The notes beneath the pieces were generated by a model. It was not told the origin of the DNA. It searched no databases and worked only from the letters and a program-made list of their open reading frames with translations. Below are positions 1 through 8,668 of a stretch of DNA of 64,000 bases, piece after piece. The translations under genes and the position numbers were made by a program. Origin of the DNA: Lachnospiraceae bacterium NC2008. GTDB lineage: Bacteria; Bacillota; Clostridia; Lachnospirales; Lachnospiraceae. The stretch is from the NCBI GenBank assembly GCA_000687675.1, contig JHWS01000004.1, positions 1-64,000 on the forward strand, in the 5' to 3' direction. Within the stretch, counting starts at the first letter, position 1; each line of letters begins with the position of its first letter.

Positions 1-2
1 TC

Positions 3-254
3 AATGGATGGCTCTATCACAGAATTCGTATGTGTATATGGAAACAATGGAAGAAGCCCAAGACAAAGGTGCGAAATCTGATTAAGATGGGTGTACCCGA
101 GGACTTGGCGTACATAGCTGGTAACAGTCGGCGTGGTCATTGGTTTACCACGCATACAGTCGCAGTCAATATGGCTATGACAAAAGAAAGACTGATAAAC
201 AGTGGCTTCTATGATTTAGCCACGGCCTATCAGTCTGTGCACGTCAACTATTGA
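3..254 (+). CDS. ltrA: Group II intron reverse transcriptase/maturase, C-terminal part
   Basis: Only the last 83 codons are in the window; the gene runs off the left edge. The reading frame is open from base 3 to the stop at 252-254. The residues match the C-terminal end of LtrA-type group II intron proteins: an IWKQWKKPKTKVRNL stretch, then GNSRRGHWFTTH, and a tail ending in FYDLATAYQSVHVN. This is the end of the maturase C-terminal region that follows the reverse transcriptase domain. Such proteins splice their host intron and copy it into new DNA sites. The intron's own 3' RNA domains follow directly, which supports the call. Nothing can be said about the catalytic YADD box, which would lie to the left. 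Confidence 0.93.
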   Translation, partial: NGWLYHRIRMCIWKQWKKPKTKVRNLIKMGVPEDLAYIAGNSRRGHWFTTHTVAVNMAMTKERLINSGFYDLATAYQSVHVNY

Positions 255-325
255 AAGCGCCGTATACCAAGCGGTACGTACGGTGTTGTGAGAGGACGGC
301 GGTTAGTCACCGCCTCCTACTCGAT
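255..325 (+). ncRNA. Group II intron domains V and VI (3' end of intron)
   Basis: Directly after the maturase stop the sequence folds as a domain V hairpin. CGCCGTATACC pairs with GGTA and TACGGTG across a four-base loop, leaving the two-base CG bulge on the 3' strand that is typical of domain V. The catalytic AGC lies at its base. A second hairpin, GGCGGT with loop TAGT and CACCGCC, fits domain VI. The A at 319 is the likely branch-point adenosine, and the intron would end at CGAT near 325. The exact 3' boundary is inferred from this geometry. Confidence 0.85.
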
Positions 326-401
326 TTTAAAAGTCTTTTAGAAAGCTTTATTTTGTGAGAAATGCTTAAAAATAAAGGGTTTATTCTGTGAAAAAGTGTG
401 A

Positions 402-425
402 TATAATATTGAAGCATATATTATA
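402..425 (+). promoter_or_regulatory. -10 box with overlapping inverted repeat upstream of the arginine cluster
   Basis: A perfect TATAAT lies at 402-407, without a good -35 hexamer upstream. It is the start of an inverted repeat: TATAATAT at 402-409 and ATATTATA at 418-425, with eight bases between. A repressor bound here would cover the promoter. Because arginine genes follow, ArgR is the natural candidate, but the repeat does not match the usual ARG box closely. The regulator is therefore inference. Confidence 0.4.
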
Positions 426-449
426 AAGCATAAGAGACAGGTGACATAC

Positions 450-899
450 ATGGTTAGAACGATGACTATAGAGGATTATGAGGGAGTATCGGCTCTTTGG
501 AAGACTATCAATGGTTTTGCAATCCGAAGTGTTGATGACTCAAGAGAAGGCGTAGAAGCTTTCCTTAGAAGGAATCCTACTACAAGTGTTGTCGCAGAAG
601 AAGACGGCAAGATTGTAGGGGCTATTCTTTGTGGTCATGATGGCCGAAGAGGCTGCTTATACCACGTATGTGTTCATAAAGATTACCGAAGACACGGTAT
701 CGGTAAGGCTATGGTTGTAAAGTGCATGCAGGAACTTAAGAATGAGAAGATTAACAAGGTTTCTCTTATAGCATTTACCAAGAATGACATTGGTAATGCC
801 TTCTGGAACTGTATAGGCTGGACAAAAAGAGAAGATCTTAACTATTACGACTTTACACTTAACACAAATAATATTATTACATACATAGAACAGGGTTAA
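450..899 (+). CDS. GNAT family N-acetyltransferase
   Basis: A 149-residue single-domain GNAT protein. The acetyl-CoA binding signature is the RRHGIGKAMV run following the VCVHKDY strand, the standard motif A of the family. The start chosen is ATG at 450, with AGGTGA seven bases upstream as ribosome site; a GTG at 441 lies inside that ribosome site and is unlikely. The gene is 68 bases ahead of argJ and on the same strand, so the two are probably cotranscribed. Short GNAT proteins can act as N-acetylglutamate synthases in some bacteria, and the position suggests that role, but the sequence alone does not prove the substrate. A ribosomal-protein or small-molecule acetylase remains possible. Confidence 0.85.
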   Translation: MVRTMTIEDYEGVSALWKTINGFAIRSVDDSREGVEAFLRRNPTTSVVAEEDGKIVGAILCGHDGRRGCLYHVCVHKDYRRHGIGKAMVVKCMQELKNEKINKVSLIAFTKNDIGNAFWNCIGWTKREDLNYYDFTLNTNNIITYIEQG

Positions 900-967
900 T
901 AAATTAAACGATAGAAGCTGGTCGCAGCATAAAAGGCTTGAGGCAGCACTGAGATAGAGGTAGAAAC

Positions 968-2197
968 ATGAATATTATAGATGGTGGAATAACAGCAGCA
1001 CAAGGTTACATGGCAGCAGCAACAGCAGCAGGAATAAAGTATCAGGGTAGAACTGATATGGCACTTGTATATAGTGATACTCCTTGTGATGCAGCAGGCG
1101 TATATACAACTAACCTTGTAAAGGCAGCTCCTGTTCTTTGGGACAAGGAAATTACAGATTCAGGTAATAAGGTATCTGCAGTAGTAGTTAACTCAGGTAT
1201 TGCCAATGCCTGCACAGGTAAAGAAGGTTTAATGATATGCGAAGCTACAGGTAATGCAGTAGCTGAGTGTCTTGGAGAAGGCTATACAGCAAAGAATGTT
1301 CTTGTTGGTTCAACAGGCGTTATCGGTATGCAGATTAATACTGATAAGATTGTTGCAGGTACTAAAGAACTTATGGCTAAGAAGGCATATGGTATCGAGG
1401 CTGGTACAGAAGCTGCCAAGGCTATTATGACAACAGATACACATAAGAAAGAGATTGCCTGCCAGATTGAAATCGGTGGCAAGACAGTTACTCTTGGTGC
1501 TATGTGTAAAGGTTCAGGTATGATTCACCCTAATATGTGTACTATGCTTGGATATGTAGCTACAGACATTAATATCTCAAAGGTGCTTTTACAGAAGGCA
1601 CTTAGCGAGGTTGTTGTTGATACATTTAACATGATTACAGTTGATGGCGATACATCAACTAATGACACTCTCTTACTTCTTGCTAATGGTAAGGCAGGCA
1701 ATAAGAGAATTCTTTCTGAGAATGAGGACTATCAGACATTTAAGCAGGCTCTTTATGAGATATGTGAATATCTTGCAAAGCAGATGGCTGGTGACGGCGA
1801 AGGTGCTACACACCTCTTTGAATGTAAGGTAGACAATGCTAAGACTAAGGAAGATGCAAGAATACTTGCCAGAAGCGTTGTAGGTTCTAACCTTTCTAAG
1901 GCTGCTATCTATGGTAAGGATGCAAACTTTGGTAGATTTCTTTGTGCTATGGGATACAGCGGGGCACAATTTGATCAGAATGACGTTCAGCTCTACTTTG
2001 AGAGTAAGTCAGGCAGGATGCTTGTATTTGATATGGGCGAGCCTGTAGCATTTGACGAGGCTAAAGCAGTTGAGATTATGTCTGAAGAGGCAGTTACAAT
2101 ATATATCAATATGAATGAGGGTAGCGAAACTGCTACAGCCTGGGGCTGCGACCTTACATACGACTATGTAAAAATCAACGCGGATTATAGATCATAA
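968..2197 (+). CDS. argJ: Glutamate N-acetyltransferase / ornithine acetyltransferase
   Basis: ArgJ transfers the acetyl group from N-acetylornithine to glutamate, closing the acetyl cycle of arginine synthesis; many members also make N-acetylglutamate from acetyl-CoA. The protein has 409 residues, normal for the family. The self-cleavage site is visible as KGSGMIHPNM followed by CTML. The nucleophile would be Thr192; the residue before it is Cys, where many members have Ala. After cleavage the alpha and beta chains assemble. The ribosome site is GAGGT, eight bases ahead of the ATG. It heads the argJ-argB-argD run; argC is not in this window. Confidence 0.96.
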   Translation: MNIIDGGITAAQGYMAAATAAGIKYQGRTDMALVYSDTPCDAAGVYTTNLVKAAPVLWDKEITDSGNKVSAVVVNSGIANACTGKEGLMICEATGNAVAECLGEGYTAKNVLVGSTGVIGMQINTDKIVAGTKELMAKKAYGIEAGTEAAKAIMTTDTHKKEIACQIEIGGKTVTLGAMCKGSGMIHPNMCTMLGYVATDINISKVLLQKALSEVVVDTFNMITVDGDTSTNDTLLLLANGKAGNKRILSENEDYQTFKQALYEICEYLAKQMAGDGEGATHLFECKVDNAKTKEDARILARSVVGSNLSKAAIYGKDANFGRFLCAMGYSGAQFDQNDVQLYFESKSGRMLVFDMGEPVAFDEAKAVEIMSEEAVTIYINMNEGSETATAWGCDLTYDYVKINADYRS

Positions 2198-2249
2198 CCG
2201 CAGAAGAATACTGACCAACATAATTATGTGTGACTAGTACAATAAAGCC

Positions 2250-2315
2250 TTTTTTCGAAAAAAAAGCGAATAGCCGCCGCCGCGGCTCTCCCCTCCCAGG
2301 TATACTTGGCGGGAG
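2250..2315 (+). promoter_or_regulatory. Stacked hairpins between argJ and argB
   Basis: Three short palindromes follow one another in the argJ-argB gap. TTTTTTCGAAAAAA lies at 2250-2263. AGCCGC at 2272-2277 pairs with GCGGCT at 2282-2287 around a CGCC loop. CTCCC at 2293-2297 pairs with GGGAG at 2311-2315. The GC-rich block is unlike its surroundings. No T-run follows, so a simple terminator is unlikely. The last arm is a good ribosome site for an ATG at 2322. Confidence 0.4.
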
Positions 2316-2340
2316 ATTTATATGAAACAGGAGATAAATG

Positions 2341-3228
2341 ATGACACAGGAAGAAATGGACAAAGTACTTGGAAAAGCTGAGGTTCTTATAGAAGCTCTC
2401 CCATATATACAGAGATTTAACAGAAAGATTATCGTAGTTAAATATGGCGGATCAGCTATGGCTGATGAAGAACTTCAGAAGAATGTTATTAAGGATGTGA
2501 CACTTCTTAAACTCGTAGGTTTCAAGCCAATCATTGTTCACGGTGGTGGTAAGGAAATCAGCAAATGGGTTAATAAGGTTGGTAAAGAAGCAGAGTTTAT
2601 TAACGGTCTTCGTGTAACAGATGCAGAGACTATGGAAATCGCTGAGATGGTTCTTAACAAGGTTAACAAGAGACTTGTTACTATGGTTCAGGAACTTGGC
2701 GTTAAGGCTGTTGGTGTTACAGGTAAAGACGGCGGCCTTCTTAACGTAGAAAAGAAATATTCAGATGGTAAAGACATCGGATTTGTAGGAGATGTGAAGA
2801 ATGTTGATGCCAAGATTTTATATGATCTTCTTGACCAGGACTTCCTTCCAATCGTTGCTCCTATAGGTCTTGATGATAATTACGATACATACAATATTAA
2901 CGCTGACGATGCAGCATGTGCTATAGCTAAGGCTGTAGGTGCTGACAAACTTGTATTCCTTACAGATATTGAAGGGCTATACAAGGATATCAATGATAAG
3001 TCTTCATTTATCTCAAGAATCACAGCATCAGATGCTGACGGGCTTATCTCAAGCGGAATAATTGGAGGAGGTATGTTGCCGAAGCTTAATAACTGCACAT
3101 CAGCTATTAAGAACGGCGTTCATAGAGTCCATATCCTTGACGGAAGAGTTCCACATTGCTTACTCCTTGAAATATTTACTAAGGATGGTATCGGAACAGC
3201 TATCGTCGCAGATGATGACAATAATTAA
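2341..3228 (+). CDS. argB: Acetylglutamate kinase
   Basis: ArgB phosphorylates N-acetylglutamate with ATP, the second step of arginine synthesis. It belongs to the amino acid kinase fold. Visible signatures are VVKYGGSAM near the N-terminus, IVHGGGKEI for substrate binding, and the C-terminal [21 protein letters not shown] run, which is typical of ArgB. About 295 residues is the usual length. Two adjacent ATGs exist at 2338 and 2341; AGGAG at 2329-2333 is four or seven bases away, so 2341 fits better. ArgB of this kind is often inhibited by arginine through an N-terminal helix, and an N-terminal extension of about 25 residues before the core is present here. Confidence 0.95.
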   Translation: MTQEEMDKVLGKAEVLIEALPYIQRFNRKIIVVKYGGSAMADEELQKNVIKDVTLLKLVGFKPIIVHGGGKEISKWVNKVGKEAEFINGLRVTDAETMEIAEMVLNKVNKRLVTMVQELGVKAVGVTGKDGGLLNVEKKYSDGKDIGFVGDVKNVDAKILYDLLDQDFLPIVAPIGLDDNYDTYNINADDAACAIAKAVGADKLVFLTDIEGLYKDINDKSSFISRITASDADGLISSGIIGGGMLPKLNNCTSAIKNGVHRVHILDGRVPHCLLLEIFTKDGIGTAIVADDDNN

Positions 3229-3293
3229 TTAGGCTGCGCCATGTAACCAGTTAGTTATATGACGGCTTACAAGGAATGGAAAGGACTATTATT

Positions 3294-4487
3294 ATGGCAG
3301 ATTTAATGAAAGAATATATAGATGAAGCAGAAAGCGTACTTCTTCACACATACAACCGTTATCAGGTAGTATTTGACCACGGCGATGGAGTTCACCTCTA
3401 TGATATGAACGGTAAGAAATATCTTGATTTTGTATCAGGTATCGGTGTATTTGCTCTTGGTTATAATAATAAAGAATATAATGATGCTCTTAAGGCGCAG
3501 ATTGATAAGATAGTTCACACATCGAACTATTATTACAATGTTCCTGCTATAGAAGCTGCTAAGAAGATTAAAGAAGTATCTGGTATGGACAGGGTATTCT
3601 TTACAAACAGCGGTGCAGAAGCAGTTGAAGGCGCTATTAAGACAGCGCGTAAATACGCTTATCTTAAAGATGGGGGTACTGACCATGAAATTATTGCTAT
3701 GGAGCATTCATTCCATGGACGTACTATGGGTGCTTTATCAGTAACTGGTACACCTAAGTACCGTGAGGCATTTCAGCCTATGATTGGCAATATTAAGTTT
3801 GCTAATCTTAATGATATCGATAGTGTTAAAGCTCAGATTACAGATAAGACTTGTGCTATCATCATGGAAACAGTTCAGGGTGAAGGTGGTATTCATCCTT
3901 CAGACAAGGCATTCTTACAGGAAGTTCGTAAGATATGTGATGAGAAGGATATCCTTCTTATACTTGATGAGATTCAGTGTGGTATGGGACGTACAGGTAC
4001 TATGTTTGCTTGGCAGGACTACGGAGTTAAGCCTGATGTTATGACATCTGCCAAGGCTCTTGGATGTGGCGTTCCAGTTGGTGCATTTATGATGACTGAG
4101 AAGGTTGCACAAAACTCGCTTGTAGCTGGTGATCATGGTACAACATACGGCGGCAACCCACTTGCAGGTGCTGCTATCTGTAAGGTATTTGAATTATTCG
4201 AAAAACTTGACGTTTTAAATAATGTTAAAGAAGTTTCTAACTATTTATATGAACGTCTTGAAGAAGTTAAGGCTTCATGCCCAGATATCGTAGATCATCG
4301 TGGTAAGGGCTTTATGCAGGGACTTGAGTTCAACAAGCCTGTAGCTGATATTATTTGTAAGGCACTTGATAATGGTCTTGTACTTATCAATGCCGGTACT
4401 AATATTATCCGTATTATGCCACCACTTATTATTACAAAGGATAATGTTGACGAGATGATTGAGATTCTTAAGAAGAGCCTCTCATAA
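3294..4487 (+). CDS. argD: Acetylornithine aminotransferase
   Basis: A class III pyridoxal-phosphate aminotransferase that converts N-acetylglutamate semialdehyde to N-acetylornithine. The cofactor lysine is Lys254 in SAKALGCGVPVGA. Other family marks are TNSGAEAVEGAIKTAR, HSFHGRTMGALSVTG and LDEIQCGMGRTG. The start at 3294 is preferred because AAAGGA sits eight bases upstream; an in-frame ATG at 3276 has poor spacing. Length is 397 residues, normal. Some members also act in lysine synthesis as N-succinyl-diaminopimelate aminotransferases. The gene follows argB by 65 bases. Confidence 0.94.
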   Translation: MADLMKEYIDEAESVLLHTYNRYQVVFDHGDGVHLYDMNGKKYLDFVSGIGVFALGYNNKEYNDALKAQIDKIVHTSNYYYNVPAIEAAKKIKEVSGMDRVFFTNSGAEAVEGAIKTARKYAYLKDGGTDHEIIAMEHSFHGRTMGALSVTGTPKYREAFQPMIGNIKFANLNDIDSVKAQITDKTCAIIMETVQGEGGIHPSDKAFLQEVRKICDEKDILLILDEIQCGMGRTGTMFAWQDYGVKPDVMTSAKALGCGVPVGAFMMTEKVAQNSLVAGDHGTTYGGNPLAGAAICKVFELFEKLDVLNNVKEVSNYLYERLEEVKASCPDIVDHRGKGFMQGLEFNKPVADIICKALDNGLVLINAGTNIIRIMPPLIITKDNVDEMIEILKKSLS

Positions 4488-4511
4488 ACCATCTAAGAAA
4501 CAGGTATACAT

Positions 4512-5747
4512 ATGAAAAAGAAAGTAGCTCCACAAATCATCTTCGCCATCCTGGCAGTAGCTGCAGTGTTTGTATTTGGTTACTATAGACATGGCGGCAG
4601 TGGCGCATCTAAGAATGAAACTACAACTATAAATATATGGTATACAGATGAAGCGCTGACTGATTACATTAATTCAGCAGCGCTTTCTTTTTACGAAAAC
4701 ACAGGGGTAAGAGTTGTCCCTGTTCTTCATAGTGGTCTTGAGTATACTGAAGATATTTGCGAAGCTTCTGAGGATGGAAGTGATATGCCAGATCTTTATA
4801 TAGCTGGTACAGAAAATATCGAATCATACGTAGCTCTAGGAATTGCAGAAGAGGTTAGCAGGGATGATGTTAGTGAAAACAAGGCTTCATACTCTAAAAC
4901 TGCGGTCAATGCTGTTAGCTATAATGACAATATATACGGCTACCCATTCTATTTTGAGACAGCATATCTTCTCTATAACAAGACTTATCTTGATAAGATG
5001 GATCAGAAGGTTCCATCATCAATAGCAGATATTCTCACTATGGCCGAGGAGTGTGAACTTCCAGAAGAAGTAGATAATATCTTTATTTGGGATGTAACAG
5101 ATATCTTTTATAACTACTTCTTTGCAGGTGCCTATATGAATGTAGGCGGTAGCTGCGGTGATGATGAGAAGAAACTTGATATATGTAATGATGATGCTAT
5201 AGCCTGCCTTCAGGTATATCAGAATCTTAACCAGTTCTTCTATATTGATACTAAGAGCAGTTCTTACAGCAATGTTATCAATGACTTTGTAGAGGGTAAA
5301 ACTCTATTTACTATTGCTACAAGTGATGCAATTGCTACTTTGGAGCATGCTAAAGCTGAAGGTAAATTTGACTGTGAATATGGCATAGCGCCTCTTCCGG
5401 GTATTGATAAAGACCACGTTGCTGGAGGCTTATCTACAACAAGCGCAGTATTTGTTAATGGTTACTCTAAGCACGCTGATGATGCGAAGGCATTTGCCAG
5501 ATATCTTACTAATGATGAAGCTGGCAGCTTATATGATAGAAGCGGTAAGGTTTCATGTATAAGAAAGTTTACAGATGGAACTAATCTTGAGAAAGTGCAG
5601 AAGGCATACGAAGTATCAAAACCACTTCCAAAGATAAGAAGATTCAGCAGCTACTGGATAGAACTTGAGAATGCATATATGCTTATCTGGGATGGGGCTG
5701 ACGTAGAAAAGACCTTAAAAGACCTGAATGATAAGCTTAAGAATTAA
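4512..5747 (+). CDS. Membrane-anchored extracellular solute-binding protein (family 1)
   Basis: A 411-residue protein with a lysine-rich start and one hydrophobic segment (residues about 9-24), then a periplasmic-binding fold similar to sugar-binding proteins of ABC importers. Family marks include the early INIWYTDEAL strand, the ENTGVRVVPV segment, and the late domain with TDGTNLEKVQKAYE. No lipobox cysteine follows the hydrophobic stretch, so the protein is probably held by an uncleaved anchor. No permease or ATPase gene is adjacent. It lies 24 bases after argD, which suggests cotranscription with the arginine genes. The ligand is unknown. It may be an orphan binding protein or a sensor partner. 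Confidence 0.78.
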   Translation: MKKKVAPQIIFAILAVAAVFVFGYYRHGGSGASKNETTTINIWYTDEALTDYINSAALSFYENTGVRVVPVLHSGLEYTEDICEASEDGSDMPDLYIAGTENIESYVALGIAEEVSRDDVSENKASYSKTAVNAVSYNDNIYGYPFYFETAYLLYNKTYLDKMDQKVPSSIADILTMAEECELPEEVDNIFIWDVTDIFYNYFFAGAYMNVGGSCGDDEKKLDICNDDAIACLQVYQNLNQFFYIDTKSSSYSNVINDFVEGKTLFTIATSDAIATLEHAKAEGKFDCEYGIAPLPGIDKDHVAGGLSTTSAVFVNGYSKHADDAKAFARYLTNDEAGSLYDRSGKVSCIRKFTDGTNLEKVQKAYEVSKPLPKIRRFSSYWIELENAYMLIWDGADVEKTLKDLNDKLKN

Positions 5748-5874
5748 CATATAGAGTTAGTTATTTTAACTTAGATTTGTAATTTTAAATATTGAAATTG
5801 GGATTTACTTATCTTAAAATATTTTATACTTAAAGTCTGAGATTATTTTCCCCAAGAATATTGGAGGAAAATAT
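5748..5874 (+). promoter_or_regulatory. AT-rich gap upstream of comEA, weak promoter
   Basis: This 127-base gap is very AT-rich. A TATACT at 5825-5830 could serve as -10, but no good -35 is present at normal spacing. A strong TTGGAGG ribosome site lies just before the comEA ATG. No terminator hairpin for the preceding gene is evident. Confidence 0.3.
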
Positions 5875-6495
5875 ATGAAAATTAATATTCTTAAAGTAAT
5901 GTTTTCTGCATTACTTATGTTATTTCTTATTGGGTGCGGTAATGATAAGCCCACGCTTGTTTCATCGGATAGTGTCTCTATAAACGCTTCTGATGCCCAG
6001 GAGGAGGTTGCCGGGGCAGATGATTCAGCAGAGAATCCTAAGGTATCCTATGTATATGTACATATAAGCGGAGCGGTTAATATGCCGGGGGTGTACGAAC
6101 TGGAAAGTGGCAGCAGATTATATGATGCTGTAGAACTTGCCGGTGGTTTTAGAGAGGATGCAAAGGAAGATTATCTTAATCTTGCTGGTCTTCTTGAAGA
6201 CGGAACGCAGTATATCGTTCCAACCAAGCAGGAGGCTGCTATGATGGCGGTAAGTCAGGAAGCGGCAGCACCTATGAGTCATTATGACAAAGATGGTAAG
6301 CTTGATATTAATCTGGCAACCAAAGATGAGCTTATGAAGCTCAGCGGTATAGGGGAAACAAGGGCGCAGGCTATTATCTCTTATAGAGATGGCGGCGGAG
6401 TATTTGACAGTCCAGAAAGCATCATGAATGTATCTGGAATAAAAGAAGCAACATATAATTCCATCAAGGATCAGATTACGGCAAACGGGGGATGA
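5875..6495 (+). CDS. comEA: ComEA-type DNA-binding competence lipoprotein
   Basis: The 206-residue protein starts with a lipoprotein signal; the lipobox is LIGC with Cys21. Residues about 60-120 form an SLBB-type domain (VYVHISGAVNMPGVYEL). The C-terminus has two helix-hairpin-helix motifs (LDINLATKDELMKLSGIG and ESIMNVSGIKEATYNSI) that bind double-stranded DNA. ComEA captures DNA at the cell surface for transformation. In Bacillus ComEA is anchored by a transmembrane helix, so a lipid anchor is a variation. The partner comEC lies about 3.2 kb downstream, with a two-component pair and a lipoprotein gene between them. Confidence 0.9.
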   Translation: MKINILKVMFSALLMLFLIGCGNDKPTLVSSDSVSINASDAQEEVAGADDSAENPKVSYVYVHISGAVNMPGVYELESGSRLYDAVELAGGFREDAKEDYLNLAGLLEDGTQYIVPTKQEAAMMAVSQEAAAPMSHYDKDGKLDINLATKDELMKLSGIGETRAQAIISYRDGGGVFDSPESIMNVSGIKEATYNSIKDQITANGG

Positions 6496-6539
6496 AGCTG
6501 ACCTTGTGGACTGCGGGAGTGGCAGGAATTGCCATATAG
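6492..6539 (+). CDS. Possible 15-codon micro-ORF overlapping comEA stop
   Basis: An ATG at 6492 overlaps the comEA stop as ATGA. It opens a hydrophobic 15-residue frame, MKLTLWTAGVAGIAI, ending in TAG ten bases before the response regulator ATG. The overlap could couple translation of comEA to the next gene. Whether a peptide accumulates cannot be told from sequence; it may only serve to carry ribosomes across the gap. Confidence 0.3.
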   Translation: MKLTLWTAGVAGIAI

Positions 6540-6549
6540 AGGATAAATC

Positions 6550-7242
6550 ATGAATAGAAGAGTACTTGTAGTAGATGACGAGAAGATTATTGTAAAAGGC
6601 CTTAAATACAGCCTTGAACAGGATGATATAGAAGTAGATGTTGCATATGACGGCATCGAAGCACTTGAGAAGATAGAGAATAACACATACTGTGTGGTTC
6701 TTCTTGATATTATGCTTCCTGGTATGACAGGAACAGAGGTCTGCCAGAGAGTTAGAGAATTCTCTGATGTACCTATTATCATGCTTACAGCTAAGAGCGA
6801 TGATATGGATAAGATTCTTGGCTTTGAGAATGGTGCAGATGATTATATAACTAAGCCATTTAATATGCTTGAAGTTAAGGCCAGAATCAAAGCTATCATC
6901 AGAAGAAATGAAGGCCTTAATAAGAAACGTGGCAGCGATATGTCACTTATTAGAACAGGCGATATAGTTCTTGATAGAGAGAACAGAAGACTCTATGTTA
7001 AGGACAATGAGATTAACCTTACTGCCAAGGAATATGATGTTCTTGAGCTTCTTGTTACTAACCCTGGTAAGGTTTATTCAAGAGATGCACTTCTTAAGAT
7101 TGTTTGGGGAAGTGACAGCAAGGGTGATGTTAGAACAGTTGATGTTAATATCAGACGTCTTCGTGAGAAGATTGAGGTCAATGCATCAGAGCCAAAGTAT
7201 GTTCAGACAAAGTGGGGCGTAGGTTATTTCTACAGAGGATAG
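6550..7242 (+). CDS. OmpR/PhoB-family response regulator
   Basis: The receiver domain occupies residues 1-120: acidic pair DDE at 9-11, phospho-acceptor Asp53 in LLDIMLPG, Thr80 and Lys102 in DYITKPF. A winged-helix DNA-binding domain follows (about 135-230), with RTVDVNIRRLREKIE as recognition helix region. The partner kinase starts ten bases downstream. The pair sits between comEA and comEC, which raises the possibility of a link to DNA uptake or to envelope stress. The target genes are not visible from the sequence. Confidence 0.95.
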   Translation: MNRRVLVVDDEKIIVKGLKYSLEQDDIEVDVAYDGIEALEKIENNTYCVVLLDIMLPGMTGTEVCQRVREFSDVPIIMLTAKSDDMDKILGFENGADDYITKPFNMLEVKARIKAIIRRNEGLNKKRGSDMSLIRTGDIVLDRENRRLYVKDNEINLTAKEYDVLELLVTNPGKVYSRDALLKIVWGSDSKGDVRTVDVNIRRLREKIEVNASEPKYVQTKWGVGYFYRG

Positions 7243-7251
7243 TTACATCTT

Positions 7252-8661
7252 ATGAAAAAATTCTTTCGAAGCTACAGGTTTCGAATATTTCTTATAATCA
7301 TTCTAATTGGTATTATATCCAGCGAACTTGTTAGAAGGAATGTTATATCTACCTATTTGGACAATGCTATAGATATAAAGACTTCTGAAGTTACAAGCCA
7401 GATGAAGGTTCTTTCTAACCATCTGCTGGCATATAACTACCTGGTGGATAGCTCTAGCGAAGTTATTAACGCAGAGCTTAATCAGATGTCATCATTATAT
7501 GGTGGTCGTGTCCTTATCATGGACAGCAATTTCAAAGTCAAACAGGATACCAACGGAATCAGTGTAGGCAAATATATGATCGCTGATGAGGTTATGCAGT
7601 GCTACAAGGGTAAGACTGTATCTAATATTGACGAGGTTAACGGATTTATTGAGATAGGCGTACCTATTAGAAATATTAATTCTCAAGACGTTGTTGGTGT
7701 AATACTTATAAGTGTTTCTACGGCAGATATCGATTCTAATAGAAGGGCGCTCAACAGATCATCAATTATTATAGAGATTATCCTTATGTGTCTTATAATA
7801 GCAGCGGCTTACTTTACATCATATATTATGACTATGCCGCTCACTCGTATTACAACTAAGATCAGGGATGCTGCGTCTTATGAAGATACATCCATTGTTG
7901 CAAGCGAATATCAGGAAACAGAAGAGATAGCCTCTGCTATTAATGAACTGCAATCTAAACTTAGAGTTCTTGATGAATCAAGACAGGAATTCGTTAGTAA
8001 CGTGTCTCATGAGCTTAAGACGCCTATGACTTCTATAAAGGTTCTAGCAGACTCTCTTAATATGCAGGAAGATGCACCGATTGAAGTATATAAAGAATTC
8101 ATGCAGGATATATCAGAGGAAATTGACAGGGAGAATACTATCATCTCTGACCTGCTTACTCTTGTTAAGATGGACAACAAGGATGGGGGCCTTACTATTG
8201 AAAGTGTTAGTGTCAATGCCATGCTTGAGCGTATCTTAAAGCGTCTTGGACCTATTGCAAGAAAAGAAGAAACTGATCTTGTATTTGAAAGTAACAGAGA
8301 AGTTACAGCTTCTGTAGATGAAGTTAAGATGACTCTGGCGCTTACAAATCTTATTGAGAATGGTATTAAGTATAACCGTAGACCTGGCTGGGTTAAGGTT
8401 AATCTTGATGCGGACCATCAGTTTGTAACTATAGTTATTAGCGACTCGGGTATAGGTATTCCTGAGGATGCAAGAGAGCATATATTTGAGAGATTCTACC
8501 GAGTAGACAAGTCTCACTCTAGGGAGATAGGTGGTACAGGACTTGGACTTCCTATTACAAGAAAGATACTCCTTCTTCACAGAGGCTCTATTAAGGTTGA
8601 AAGTGTTATGGGAGAAGGTACAACATTTACCGTAAGATTCCCAATTACTTATATTGGATAG
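7252..8661 (+). CDS. Sensor histidine kinase
   Basis: 469 residues. The first membrane helix is at about 11-24, an extracellular sensor region at about 30-168, and a second helix at about 172-193. A HAMP-like linker follows. The dimerisation domain carries His253 in VSHELKTPMTSI. The ATPase domain shows the N box (NLIENGIKYN), the DSGIGIP box and the GTGLGLPIT box. It phosphorylates the response regulator encoded directly upstream. The sensor region resembles small extracytoplasmic PAS-like folds, but no ligand can be named. Confidence 0.94.
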   Translation: MKKFFRSYRFRIFLIIILIGIISSELVRRNVISTYLDNAIDIKTSEVTSQMKVLSNHLLAYNYLVDSSSEVINAELNQMSSLYGGRVLIMDSNFKVKQDTNGISVGKYMIADEVMQCYKGKTVSNIDEVNGFIEIGVPIRNINSQDVVGVILISVSTADIDSNRRALNRSSIIIEIILMCLIIAAAYFTSYIMTMPLTRITTKIRDAASYEDTSIVASEYQETEEIASAINELQSKLRVLDESRQEFVSNVSHELKTPMTSIKVLADSLNMQEDAPIEVYKEFMQDISEEIDRENTIISDLLTLVKMDNKDGGLTIESVSVNAMLERILKRLGPIARKEETDLVFESNREVTASVDEVKMTLALTNLIENGIKYNRRPGWVKVNLDADHQFVTIVISDSGIGIPEDAREHIFERFYRVDKSHSREIGGTGLGLPITRKILLLHRGSIKVESVMGEGTTFTVRFPITYIG

Positions 8662-8668
8662 AAGGCAT

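Noticed and set aside
1282-1969. Minus-strand open frames inside argJ
   Set aside because: They lie wholly within a well-supported gene, have no ribosome site and no family resemblance.
2198-2337. Terminator between argJ and argB
   Set aside because: The hairpins are not followed by a T-run, and argB has no clear promoter of its own.
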